DNA from: Streptomyces sp. NBRC 110028
GTDB lineage: Bacteria > Actinomycetota > Actinomycetes > Streptomycetales > Streptomycetaceae
Reading direction: 5' to 3'
NCBI RefSeq assembly: GCF_001417735.1
Contig: NZ_BBUZ01000041.1
Span: forward strand, 1-64,000
DNA: 64,000 nt
The translations under genes were made by a program, and so were the position numbers. The notes under the pieces are model-generated. The model was given only the letters and a program-made list of their open reading frames with translations, had not been told where the DNA came from and ran no database searches. Below, piece after piece: positions 16,674-25,845 of the stretch; positions within the stretch are counted from its first letter, which is position 1; each line of letters begins with the position of its first letter.

Positions 16674-19607
16674 ATGAACTCGCGCGCGCACACACCGCCG
16701 CTCCCCTACTACGAGGACGTCTCCCCCGGCACCGGATGCCTGCCGCCGCGCGCCTGGGCCCCCGGCTCCGACGCCGCCCGGCTGAACCTCGGCGGCACCT
16801 GGGCGTTCCGGCTGTCGCCGACCGCGGGCACCGAGGACGACTCCTTCGCCCGCCCCGGCTACGACGCCTCCGGCTGGGGCGAGATCCCGGTGCCCGCGCA
16901 CTGGGTGCTGCACGGTCACGGCGCGCCGATCTACACCAATGTGAACTATCCGTTCCCGGTGGACCCGCCGCGGGTGCCCACCGAGAACCCGACCGGTGAC
17001 CATCTGCGCGTCTTCGACCTGCCCGGCGACTGGCCGGACGGCGGGGACGCGGTGCTGCGCTTCGAGGGCGTGGAGTCCTGCGCCCGGGTCTGGCTCAACG
17101 GGGAGGAGCTGGGCACGTTCAAGGGCAGCCGGCTGCCGCACGAGTTCGCGGTCGGCGGGCTGCTGAAGCCGTCGGGGAACGTGCTGGCGGTGCGCGTGCA
17201 CCAGTGGTCCTCCGGCAGCTATCTGGAGGACCAGGACCAGTGGTGGCTGCCGGGGATCTTCCGCGAGGTGACGCTGCTGCACCGGCCGGCGGAGTCCGTG
17301 ACGGACTTCTTCGTGCACGCCTCGTACGACCACCTCAGCGGCGCGGGCACGCTGCGGGTCGACGCCGAGCCCGGCGGCGGCCGGGTCGCCGTGCCCGAGC
17401 TGGGGCTCGACCTGGCGACCGGGGAGAGCGCCACCGTGGCCGTCGAGCCGTGGACGGCGGAGACGCCGCGGCTGTACGAGGGCACGCTGACCACCGGGGG
17501 CGAGACCGTCGCCTTGCGGATCGGTTTCCGTACGGTCGTGGTCGAGGACGGCGTGTTCAAGGTCAACGGCCAAAGGGTGCTGTTCCGGGGCGTCAACCGG
17601 CATGAGTTCCACCCGGAGACCGGCCGCGCGCTGGACCTGGCGACCATGCGCCGCGATCTGGAGCTGATGAAGCGGCACAACATCAACGCCGTGCGCACCA
17701 GCCACTATCCGCCGCACCCCGCCTTCCTCGACCTGTGCGACGAGCTGGGGCTGTGGGTCATCGACGAATGCGACCTGGAGACCCATGGCTTCGTCGACCT
17801 CGACTGGCGGAACAACCCGGTCGACGACGACCGCTGGACCCCCGCGCTGATCGACCGGGCCGCCCGGATGGTCGAGCGCGACAAGAACCACCCGTCCGTC
17901 GTGATGTGGTCGCTCGGCAACGAGTGCGGCACCGGCCGCGGGCTGTCGGCGATGGCCGGCTGGATCCGGGAGCGCGACGCGTCCCGGGTGATCCACTACG
18001 AGGGCGATCTGTCCTGCGCCGACACCGGGATCTACTCCCGGATGTACGCGCCGCACGAGGAGGTCGCGCAAATCGGCACGCGGACGGAGGCGCCGTGGGG
18101 CGACGCGGCGCTGGACGCGCGGCGCCGGGCCCTGCCGTTCATCCAGTGCGAGTACGCGCACGCCATGGGCAACGGGCCGGGCGGACTGAGCGAGTACCAG
18201 CGGCTGTTCGAGACGCATGAACGGCTGCAGGGCGGCTTCGTGTGGGAGTGGATCGACCACGGCTTCGCCCAGTACACGCCGAACGGCACGCGCTACTTCG
18301 CGTACGGCGGGGACTTCGGCGAGGAGCTGCACGACGGCAACTTCGTCTGCGACGGGCTCCTCTTCCCCGATCGCACCCCGTCCCCGGGGCTGGCCGAGTA
18401 CAAGAAGGTCATCGAGCCGGTGCGGATCGAGGGCGACGGGTCTTCGGGGACGGTCCGGATCACCAACGGCCACGACTTCGCCGACCTGTCCCATCTCGCC
18501 TTCGCCTGGACCTACGAGGCGGAGGGCGTGGCGGTCGGCTCCGGTGAGCTGACGGTGCCGCCGCTGGCCCCCGGTGAGTCCGCCGACCTCAAGCTGCCCG
18601 CGCCCGATGCCACCGCGCCGGGCGAGGAGACCCACTGGACGGTCGAGGCGCGGCTCGCCGCGGCGACGGCGTGGGGCGAGGCGGGGCACCTGGTGGCCTG
18701 GGCCCAGCTGCCCGGTGTGGCCGCCGCCCCCGCCGCCGCTGCTCCGGCCGCTGTGACGGCCCCGGTGGCGCCGCGCCGCGACGGAGACCGGATCACCCTC
18801 GGTCCGGGCACCTTCGACGCCGCGACCGGCACCCTGACCGAACTCGGCGGGCTCACGCTCACCGGCCCCCGGCTCGACGTCTGGCGGGCCCCCACCGACA
18901 ACGACAACGGCGCGTACTGGCAGCCCGACGAGCGCTACGGGCTGATCTGGCGGCAGCTGGGCCTGCACCGGCTGCAGCACCGGGTCGACGCGGTGGACCT
19001 CGTGGACCGGGCGCTGACCGTCCGTACCCGGGTCGCCCCCGCGGCGACCGACATCGGGCTGACGGCGGTCTACCGGTGGACGGCGGAGGGCGACCGGCTA
19101 CGGCTGGCCGTGTCCGTCACCCCGCTCGGCACGTGGACCTGCCCGCTGCCCCGGCTGGGCGTACGGCTCGGGGTGCCGGCCGAGCTGGACGCCGCGGAGT
19201 GGTTCGGCGGCGGCCCCGGCGAGGCGTACCCGGACACCCGGGCCGCCTCCCGGCTGGGGCGCTGGGCGCTGTCGGTGGACGAGCTGCAGACGCCGTACGT
19301 GCGGCCGCAGGAGAACGGGGCGCGGGCCGATGTGCGCTGGGCGCGGCTGACCGGCCCGGACGGCACGGGCCTGCGCGTCGAGGGCCACCCGCCGTTCTGG
19401 TTCACGGCCCGCCGCTGGACCTCGGAACAGCTGGACGCGGCCGAGCACACCCCCGACCTGGTCGCCTCGCCCGACACGGTGTGGGTCAACCTCGACCACG
19501 GCCAGCAGGGCATCGGCAGCCAGTCCTGCGGGCCGGGGGTGCTGGAGCCGTACCGGCTGCTCGCGGCCCCGGCAAAGTTCTCGTTCGCCTTCTCCCCGCT
19601 GAGCTGA
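16674..19607 (+). CDS. lacZ: Beta-galactosidase, glycoside hydrolase family 2 (LacZ type)
   Basis: A 977-residue cytoplasmic enzyme close to the E. coli LacZ length. The order is sugar-binding jelly roll (about 40-215), immunoglobulin-like domain, TIM barrel (about 310-600), linker domain and the C-terminal beta-sandwich (Bgal_small_N). The acid/base Glu417 is in SLGNECGTGRG and the nucleophile Glu493 is in IQCEYAHAMGNGPGG. ATG at 16674 has GAGGAG upstream. It is the last gene of the ABC transporter operon, so imported galactosides are presumably cleaved inside the cell. An Ala/Pro-rich patch near 690 is a probable interdomain linker. Confidence 0.93.
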   Translation: MNSRAHTPPLPYYEDVSPGTGCLPPRAWAPGSDAARLNLGGTWAFRLSPTAGTEDDSFARPGYDASGWGEIPVPAHWVLHGHGAPIYTNVNYPFPVDPPRVPTENPTGDHLRVFDLPGDWPDGGDAVLRFEGVESCARVWLNGEELGTFKGSRLPHEFAVGGLLKPSGNVLAVRVHQWSSGSYLEDQDQWWLPGIFREVTLLHRPAESVTDFFVHASYDHLSGAGTLRVDAEPGGGRVAVPELGLDLATGESATVAVEPWTAETPRLYEGTLTTGGETVALRIGFRTVVVEDGVFKVNGQRVLFRGVNRHEFHPETGRALDLATMRRDLELMKRHNINAVRTSHYPPHPAFLDLCDELGLWVIDECDLETHGFVDLDWRNNPVDDDRWTPALIDRAARMVERDKNHPSVVMWSLGNECGTGRGLSAMAGWIRERDASRVIHYEGDLSCADTGIYSRMYAPHEEVAQIGTRTEAPWGDAALDARRRALPFIQCEYAHAMGNGPGGLSEYQRLFETHERLQGGFVWEWIDHGFAQYTPNGTRYFAYGGDFGEELHDGNFVCDGLLFPDRTPSPGLAEYKKVIEPVRIEGDGSSGTVRITNGHDFADLSHLAFAWTYEAEGVAVGSGELTVPPLAPGESADLKLPAPDATAPGEETHWTVEARLAAATAWGEAGHLVAWAQLPGVAAAPAAAAPAAVTAPVAPRRDGDRITLGPGTFDAATGTLTELGGLTLTGPRLDVWRAPTDNDNGAYWQPDERYGLIWRQLGLHRLQHRVDAVDLVDRALTVRTRVAPAATDIGLTAVYRWTAEGDRLRLAVSVTPLGTWTCPLPRLGVRLGVPAELDAAEWFGGGPGEAYPDTRAASRLGRWALSVDELQTPYVRPQENGARADVRWARLTGPDGTGLRVEGHPPFWFTARRWTSEQLDAAEHTPDLVASPDTVWVNLDHGQQGIGSQSCGPGVLEPYRLLAAPAKFSFAFSPLS

Positions 19608-19622
19608 GCGGGCCGGCCGGGG

Positions 19623-20392
<770 letters not shown>

Positions 20393-20393
<1 letters not shown>

Positions 20394-21055
20394 CAGGCGG
20401 TCACGGCCTTTCTCTCCATGCGCCGGACGACGACCGACAGCGGGGAACAGATGACGAAGTACAGGACGGCGATGGCCAGGTACGTCACGCCCGGGTGTCC
20501 GTCCCGGTCGACGACGGCCTGGCCCTCGCGGAGGAGTTCCGCGTAGCCGATGACCACGGCGATCGAGGTGTCCTTGACGAGCGAGAGGTACTGGCCCACC
20601 AGCGGGGGCAGCACGATGGCCCGGGTCTGCGGGAGGATGACCGACCCGAAGGTCTGGGCGCGGGTCAGGCCCAGGGCCCGCGCCGCCTCCCACTGGCCGC
20701 GCGGTACGGCCTCGATGCCGGAGCGGAAGATCTCCGCGACGTAGGCGCCCTGGAAGAGGGTGAGCGCGAGGAGGGCGGCGCCGAAGACGGAGATGTCGCC
20801 GATGTTGAGATAGGCGGCGCCGAAGTAGATGAAGAGCATCTGGACCAGCAGCGGGGTGTTGCGGATGACCTCGACGTACGCGGCGGCCGGGGCGCGGACG
20901 AGGACGTGGCGCGACCGGCGGGCGGAGGCGCCCAGCAGCCCGAGGGCGCAGGCGAGGGCGAAGGCGAAGGCGGCGAGGGACAGTTTCAGGGTCAGCCAGG
21001 CCGCGGCGAGGTAGGTGGGCCAGTCCTGGAGGGCGTAGGTCCAGTCGGCGAACAT
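20393..21055 (-). CDS. Amino-acid ABC transporter permease (HisM/GlnP-like)
   Basis: A 220-residue permease with about five membrane segments. YVEVIRNTPLLVQMLFIYFG and GAYVAEIFRSGIEAVPRGQW (the EAA region) are hallmarks of the His/Glu/Gln/Arg uptake family. It is upstream of, and overlaps, the ATPase gene. Only one permease gene is present; family members work as homodimers or heterodimers. The gene that should precede it encodes the binding protein and survives only as a 3' fragment. Confidence 0.9.
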
Positions 21056-21106
21056 GGGGTTCCTCCACGGGGGCGGCGGCCGGGGTACCGCCGCCCGGCA
21101 GGGCTC

Positions 21107-21184
21107 AGTAGGACGGCCGCCGCCCGGCAGGGCTTTTTTTAGTAGGACGGCCGCCGCCCGGCAGGGCTTTTTTTAGTAGGACGG
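21107..21184. repeat. 34-bp tandem repeat with T7 tracts and mini-hairpins
   Basis: Two identical 34-bp units (21107-21140 and 21141-21174), then ten bases of a third (21175-21184). Each full unit has a short GC stem (GCCC-GGCA-GGGC) followed by seven T on the plus strand, i.e. looks like a small intrinsic terminator. A further copy of the GC part without the T tract lies at 21089-21105. Homopolymer runs of this kind are rare in this DNA. The units duplicate the end of the truncated binding-protein gene, so its stop codon is now TAA instead of TGA. Confidence 0.8.
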
Positions 21185-21376
21185 GGCCAGGGGGTAGACG
21201 GGCTTGACGCCGAACCACTTCTTGTACAGCGCCGCGTTCTGGCCGGAGGTGTTGAACTCCCGCAGCCAGGTGTTGATCCACTGCAACCAGTCGGGGTAGC
21301 CCTGGCCCACGCCGATCGCGTTGTACTCCAGCGGTACGACGGAGGCCTTGGTGACCTTGAGGGAGGGGAGGTCCAC
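21173..21376 (-). pseudogene. 3' fragment of amino-acid ABC transporter substrate-binding protein
   Basis: About 66 codons encode only the C-terminal end of a family-3 solute-binding protein: VPLEYNAIGVGQGYPDWLQW, then WLREFNTSG and LYKKWFGVKPVYPLAPSY. A whole protein would have about 270-300 residues. The similarity stops near 21376, where the opposite strand begins to encode an unrelated protein fragment, so the rest was lost in a deletion or rearrangement. It was the first gene of the ABC operon at 19623-21055. Confidence 0.75.
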
Positions 21377-21652
21377 CCCTGGATGCGCGAGCTGCTCGGC
21401 CCCGGCCGCACCCTCCACTTCCACGCCACCGACACCGCGCCGGAGGCGCACGCGGAGTGGGTGGTCGACCTCACCGGGGAGGTCATCGCCTGGCGCCGGG
21501 CGCACGAGAAGGCGGCCGTCGCGGTGCGGGGGCCGCTGACCGAGCTGCTGCTGCTCGTCTACAAGCGGCGCCCCGCGCACGGCGGGACCGTCGAGGTCCT
21601 CGGTGACGCGAAGCTGCTCGACTTCTGGCTGGAGCGGGTCAGCTTCGGCTGA
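21374..21652 (+). pseudogene. 3' fragment of a maleylpyruvate-isomerase-family (MDMPI) protein
   Basis: About 90 codons match the C-terminal domain of mycothiol-dependent maleylpyruvate isomerase-like proteins: LGPGRTLHFHATDTAPEA, EWVVDLTGEV, AVRGPLTELLLLVYKRR and VEVLGDAKLLDFWLERV. The N-terminal DinB-like domain is missing. The fragment starts where the truncated binding-protein gene on the other strand ends, which marks a junction. Its last 14 bp overlap the end of the convergent DUF2264 gene. Confidence 0.7.
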
Positions 21653-23564
21653 CCGGCGCCGGGACCGACGGGTCGACCCGTACCGTGTCCGCCGACAGAT
21701 GGGCGCGGTAGGCGGCGCCGTCCCACCAGGCGACCCGGACCTCGTAGCCGCCGTCGGCGGGCGCCACGTCCACGCGGGCCAGCGTCCCCAGCGCGGGCGG
21801 GTCCGGTTCGGCCGTCAGCCGGGCCAGGCAGACGAACAGATCACCCGCCGCGCCGCCGGTGGTCTCGCCGGTGAGGGCGGGGGCCACGGCATGGCCGGTG
21901 AAGGCCGTGGCGGCGGCGGGCAGCGGATCGGCCGTCAGCAGTCCGTGCAGCGGCAGGAGTTCGGAGTGCAGGCCCCTCTCCGGGGCCGCCCAGCCGGTCT
22001 GGCGTACGGCGTGGCCCGGGTCCGCGCCCGCCACCAGGTGGACGCGGACCTCCGCCGCGCCGTGCGCCAGCACCAGGCCGGTGATCCGGACCTCGTCCGG
22101 CCGCTCCTCCCCCACCAGCCGGGCGCGATGGCGGGAGGCGGCCCAGCCCTCGCCCGTGCCCAGGGGCTCCAACCGGATCCGCAGCGAGGCCCGGTCGCCG
22201 CTCAGCAGGCCGAAGTGGTTGTCGGGCGCCGCGCCGTACGGGACGGGGCCGGTGGCCGTGGAGTAGGCGAGCCGGGCGTAGTACGGGTCGTCCTGGTCGG
22301 GGTCGCCGGGCGGCGGAAGGTGTTCGCTGCCGTGGTTGTGGAGGCGTACCAGGCCGTCGGCGGCGGTGGACTGGAGCAGCCAGTTCGGTCCGGGCACCGG
22401 GCGGATGACGTCGTGGCCCGCGGTGGCGGGGGCCGGCTCCTCGCGGGCCGTCCACACAGCGTGGTCCTCCGGGAGCAGCAGCCCGAGGAAGCCCTTGGCG
22501 GCCCAGTAGGGGGACGCGGGCCCGGAGTAGGGCTGGGCCAGGGCCTCGTACCGGCCGTGCCAGCCGGGTGACAGCAGCCCGTCGCCGAAGACCGCGCCCC
22601 GGTCGAGGAAGTAGCGCAGGGCCCCGGAGGCGAGACGGCGGGTGGTGCCGGGGGTGAGCGGGGTGTGCCCGGTGAGGGCGCCCAGCCACAGCGGCGCGGC
22701 GGCAGCGAACCGGTAGATGAGCGAGCGGCCCTGGTGGAGCGGGGCACCGTCGCCGCCGAAGAAGTGGGCGTAGTCGGCGAGATGGGCGGCCAGCCGCTGC
22801 CCGTAGCGGGCGAGCCGCTCGGTGTCGCCGGTCAGCCATGCCTCCAGGGCCGGATAGAGGTGCAGGGCCCAGCCGTTGTAGTAGTCGAAGGCGCGGTTCG
22901 CGCCGTCGCTGTACCAGCCGTCGCCGGTGTACCAGGGCTCGATGCGGGTAAGGCCCCGGGATACGGCGGCGCGGGCGGCCTCCGGTTCCACGTCCGCCTC
23001 GGCGAGGAAGCCGCCGACCGCCACCGGGAACAGCTCCCAGTTGGTGGGCACGGGGGTGGCGGTGAGCGCGTCCGTGAGCCAGGTGCCCACGCGCTGGCGC
23101 ACGCCGTCGTCCAGCCGGTCCCACAGCCAGGGGCGGGTGATCCGCAGCCCGAGCGCGATCGAGGCGGATTCGACCAGCGGCTGGCTGCGGTCGGCGATCC
23201 GGGGCCAGTCCTCGGGGCCGTCGCCGCCGGGCCGCCGGGTGCCGGTGGCGAACCCGTCCGCGTACCGCTCCAGCAGACCGTGCGGGTCTGCGCCGCGCGC
23301 CCCCGCGACGCGGAACGCGGCCAGCAGGAAGGTGCGGGCGAACCCTTCGAGCCCGTCGGAGCGGACGCCCGACCAGCTCGGCCGGAGGCCCGGCAGCTGG
23401 TAGAGGGCCCGGCCGGGAGTGGCGTACGGGGCGACGGCGGCGAGCATCCCGTCGGCGGCGGCCTCCCAGTGAGCCCGGGTCCAGCCGGTGTACGGGCTGC
23501 TGGCGCGGTCCTCGGCGGGCAGCCGGAAGGGGTGGGGCCCGAGGGTCCCCTGGGGGTGCGTCAC
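21639..23564 (-). CDS. DUF2264 domain protein, probable polysaccharide-degrading enzyme
   Basis: A 641-residue protein made up of an (alpha/alpha)-barrel DUF2264 domain (roughly 20-385; SPYTGWTRAHW, PVPTNWELFPVAVGGFLAEA, WYSDGANRAFDYYNGWALHL) and a C-terminal beta-rich domain. Some DUF2264 members are placed in CAZy family GH154, with uronic-acid-containing glycans as substrates. No signal peptide is evident, so it would act on imported oligosaccharides. The start overlaps the stop of the CE12 esterase gene (ATGA at 23561-23564), so the two form an operon likely devoted to pectin or rhamnogalacturonan. Confidence 0.8.
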   Translation of the reverse strand: MTHPQGTLGPHPFRLPAEDRASSPYTGWTRAHWEAAADGMLAAVAPYATPGRALYQLPGLRPSWSGVRSDGLEGFARTFLLAAFRVAGARGADPHGLLERYADGFATGTRRPGGDGPEDWPRIADRSQPLVESASIALGLRITRPWLWDRLDDGVRQRVGTWLTDALTATPVPTNWELFPVAVGGFLAEADVEPEAARAAVSRGLTRIEPWYTGDGWYSDGANRAFDYYNGWALHLYPALEAWLTGDTERLARYGQRLAAHLADYAHFFGGDGAPLHQGRSLIYRFAAAAPLWLGALTGHTPLTPGTTRRLASGALRYFLDRGAVFGDGLLSPGWHGRYEALAQPYSGPASPYWAAKGFLGLLLPEDHAVWTAREEPAPATAGHDVIRPVPGPNWLLQSTAADGLVRLHNHGSEHLPPPGDPDQDDPYYARLAYSTATGPVPYGAAPDNHFGLLSGDRASLRIRLEPLGTGEGWAASRHRARLVGEERPDEVRITGLVLAHGAAEVRVHLVAGADPGHAVRQTGWAAPERGLHSELLPLHGLLTADPLPAAATAFTGHAVAPALTGETTGGAAGDLFVCLARLTAEPDPPALGTLARVDVAPADGGYEVRVAWWDGAAYRAHLSADTVRVDPSVPAPVSRS

Positions 23565-24613
23565 CGGATCACCCCGCCGGGGACGAGGGCTTGCGCGCGC
23601 AGCTCGCCGAGCACGAGCCGGGCGAACTCGGTGGCGCCGTGGGCGGAGGTGTGGGTGTTGTCCCGGGCCTCATCGGTGAGGTACAGCGCCTTGGAGTCCT
23701 CGGGGCCGAGCCGTTCCACCAGCTGCCGGGTGAGGGCGGTGAGGTCGATGAGGGGGACGCGCTGCTCGGCGGCGAGGGCGCGCATCTCGGCGGGCAGGTT
23801 CACGCCGAGGCCGTTGATGTGCAGCGCGGTGGCGTTGTCGAGGGTGCCGTCGTCGTTGAACCAGCGGCGCACGACGGGCGTGACGAGGACGGGCTTGCCG
23901 CCGCGCGCCCGTACCCCGTCGAGCAGCGCGGTGAGGTGGGCGCGGTAGTCGGCGGCGGTCGTCTGCTTGTCGTTGTGGGCGAACTGGATGAGGACGGTGT
24001 CACCCTTGCGGATCAACGGACGCATGGTGGGGAAGAGCCGGGGGTCGGCGAGGAAGGAGCCGGAACTCTCGCCGGAGTCGGCGTAGTTGGCGACCGAGAG
24101 ACCGCCCCGGAAGAACTGCGGAAGCTGCTGCCCCCAGCCCGTGTACGGGGCGGCGATCTGGTCGCAGACGGTCGAGTCCCCGGCGAGGAAGAGTTGCGTC
24201 CGGCGGCTCGCGGTGACCCGCAGATCGGCGAGGCGGGGCGCCTCGCCGCCGAGGGAGAGGTCGAGCCCGGGGGATCCGCTCGGCCCGGTCGGCTCTCCTT
24301 CCGGCTCGCGCACGTTGATCGTGAAGGTCCTCGTCAGCCGCTGCCGGGCGGCGGTGGGCGTCGCGGGCAGCAGCGTGCGCCGCGACTCGGCGGTCACGGC
24401 GGTGCTGCCGGAGTCGGCGCCGCCGAGGACGGCCGTGACGTCGTACGTCCCCGGGGCGACATCGACGTGGCAGGTGACGGGGGCGGTGCCGGTGCAGTTC
24501 CGCAGGGCGTGGCCGGGGTGGTGTCCGCCGGGGGTCTCGGCCCACGCCGGGGCGCCGGGCAGCAGGGCGAGGCAGGCGGTGGCGGCCAGTAGTGCGGTAC
24601 CGGCGCGTCTCAT
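23561..24613 (-). CDS. Rhamnogalacturonan acetylesterase-like SGNH hydrolase (CE12)
   Basis: A 350-residue secreted protein. The ATG at 24613 has GAGGAG upstream and gives a clear Sec signal peptide (MRRAGTALLAATACLALLPG, cleavage after AWA). After a ~110-residue beta-rich region the SGNH hydrolase domain starts: block I FLAGDSTVCDQ (catalytic Ser), block III FAHND, and block V DNTHTSAHGATEFA (catalytic His). This pattern is typical of rhamnogalacturonan acetylesterases, which remove acetyl groups from pectin. It is first in the operon with DUF2264 and preceded by strong palindromes. Confidence 0.85.
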   Translation of the reverse strand: MRRAGTALLAATACLALLPGAPAWAETPGGHHPGHALRNCTGTAPVTCHVDVAPGTYDVTAVLGGADSGSTAVTAESRRTLLPATPTAARQRLTRTFTINVREPEGEPTGPSGSPGLDLSLGGEAPRLADLRVTASRRTQLFLAGDSTVCDQIAAPYTGWGQQLPQFFRGGLSVANYADSGESSGSFLADPRLFPTMRPLIRKGDTVLIQFAHNDKQTTAADYRAHLTALLDGVRARGGKPVLVTPVVRRWFNDDGTLDNATALHINGLGVNLPAEMRALAAEQRVPLIDLTALTRQLVERLGPEDSKALYLTDEARDNTHTSAHGATEFARLVLGELRAQALVPGGVIR

Positions 24614-24651
24614 GTCGGGCTCCTCGGCTCGGCGCGTGCGGCGGGGGGCGG

Positions 24652-24699
24652 GGCGTAGGGTCGGGCGGCCCGACCCTACGCCGCTCGGCAAGCGCTTGC
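24652..24699. promoter_or_regulatory. 31-bp perfect palindrome and LacI-type operator upstream of CE12 gene
   Basis: 24652-24666 (GGCGTAGGGTCGGGC) and 24668-24682 are perfect inverted repeats around one central G at 24667. Six bases further lies GCAAGCGCTTGC (24688-24699), a perfect 12-bp palindrome of the LacI-family operator type. Both lie within 90 bp of the esterase start codon on the minus strand. The long dyad could also form a stable leader hairpin; no T tract follows it. Confidence 0.6.
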
Positions 24700-24769
24700 T
24701 AGAGGTGTTACCAAGGTTTGCCGGGCGGCACGGCGCACCGTCCGTGCAAGTGTTTTCGAGCCTGGATCG

Positions 24770-25225
24770 CTACGCCGCCCGGCGCCGGAGCGCGTCGAGC
24801 GCCCGGTCCGCGTGCACCCCCATCCGGAACTCGCTCTTGACGACCTCCAGCACCCGGCGGTCGGTGTCGATCACAAAGGTGACCCGCTTGGTCGGTACGG
24901 CCGCGATACCGCGCTTCACCCCGAACCGCTCCCGCACCGTCCCCTCCGGATCCGACAGCAGCGGATAGCCGAAGGAGTAGGCGCGGGCGAACTCCGCCTG
25001 CTTCTCGACCGCGTCGGCGCTGATGCCGACCGGTTCGGCGCCCAGTTCCCTGAACTCCGCCGCGATGTCGCGGAAGTGGCAGGCCTGCTTCGTGCAGCCG
25101 GGCGTGAAGGCCGCCGGATAGAAGAACAGCACCACCGGACCGCCTGCGAGCAGCCCGCTCAGGGTGCGGGTGGCGCCGCTCTCGTCCGGAAGTTCGAAGT
25201 CCTCGACCACATCACCGATATCCAT
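24770..25225 (-). CDS. bcp: Thioredoxin-dependent peroxiredoxin, PrxQ/BCP type
   Basis: A 151-residue thioredoxin-fold peroxidase. FYPAAFTPGCTKQACHFRD contains the peroxidatic Cys44 and, five residues on, the resolving Cys49, as in atypical two-Cys PrxQ proteins. VGISADAVEKQAEFA and FVIDTDRRVLEVV are typical. It reduces hydrogen peroxide and organic peroxides with thioredoxin as electron donor, in the cytoplasm. The start at 25225 gives the usual family N terminus (MDIGDVVEDFELPDESG). Likely monocistronic. Confidence 0.9.
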   Translation of the reverse strand: MDIGDVVEDFELPDESGATRTLSGLLAGGPVVLFFYPAAFTPGCTKQACHFRDIAAEFRELGAEPVGISADAVEKQAEFARAYSFGYPLLSDPEGTVRERFGVKRGIAAVPTKRVTFVIDTDRRVLEVVKSEFRMGVHADRALDALRRRAA

Positions 25226-25298
25226 GAGGATCAAGCTATACGGCCGGACCGCCGGAGGGTGGGCGGTCCCCGGGGCGGCCCGGCCGACCGTGCGCCGG

Positions 25299-25403
25299 TT
25301 ACGCGGGGCCGTCCCCGAAGTCCGGTATCTCCAGGCGGGCGCCGCCCTGGAGCGCGGAGCGGTGGGCGACGATGCCCGGCAGGGTGCTGTCGGCAGCAGA
25401 TCG
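25299..25403 (-). pseudogene. C-terminal remnant of a Gfo/Idh/MocA oxidoreductase
   Basis: The end of this frame, ADSTLPGIVAHRSALQGG followed by ARLEIPDFG, resembles the C terminus of Gfo/Idh/MocA sugar oxidoreductases. Upstream, GTGVGNVTVTDLL in another frame could be the preceding segment, implying a frameshift. No NAD-binding domain is present nearby. The match is short, so the assignment is tentative. Next to the pectin-type operon, a lost uronate or sugar dehydrogenase would make sense. Confidence 0.35.
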
Positions 25404-25500
25404 GTGACGGTGACGTTCCCGACGCCCGTGCCGGCCATCCAGGTGCTCGTCCTCGGCAAGACGGACGGCCGGCCAATGTCCTGGGCCCGGCCGCGGGGCT

Positions 25501-25809
25501 TCAGTAGCGCAGCCGGGCCGTGTGGCCGTCGATCCGGAGGATGCACTCCGTGAAGAGCGCCATCGAGGGGCTGCCGTCCGCGGGGACCAGCCGCAGTTCG
25601 AGGTCCATGATGGATCTGATGACCTGGGCGGTGCGGCTTCCGTCCGGGTCCGGGCCGCGCAGCGCCGACCATGATTCGAACTTGTCCCGGGCGGTCTCCC
25701 AGGCGGGTCCGGGCGTGAAGTGGCACAGGAAAACCGGCTGATCGACCCCGTACTGCCGTAACTCGCCGACCGTGTCCTCTCCCTGCATGAGCCACCACCT
25801 GGCAGACAT
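25501..25809 (-). CDS. Small hypothetical protein
   Basis: A 102-residue protein beginning MSARWWLMQGEDTVGEL and ending ILRIDGHTARLRY. It contains PVFLCHFTPGPAWETARDKF and MDLELRLVPADGSPSMALF, which look like a small alpha/beta soluble protein. I recognise no family. An ATG seven codons upstream (25830) is possible. It stands alone between an oxidoreductase relic and the amidase gene. No membrane segments or signal peptide. Confidence 0.6.
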   Translation of the reverse strand: MSARWWLMQGEDTVGELRQYGVDQPVFLCHFTPGPAWETARDKFESWSALRGPDPDGSRTAQVIRSIMDLELRLVPADGSPSMALFTECILRIDGHTARLRY

Positions 25810-25845
25810 CGCGCCCCCAACTCCGTCCATAGGACTGGATACCGA

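Noticed and set aside
16650..18980. 776-codon minus-strand frame opposite the beta-galactosidase gene
   Set aside because: Antisense shadow; catalytic residues and domains of GH2 lie on the plus strand.
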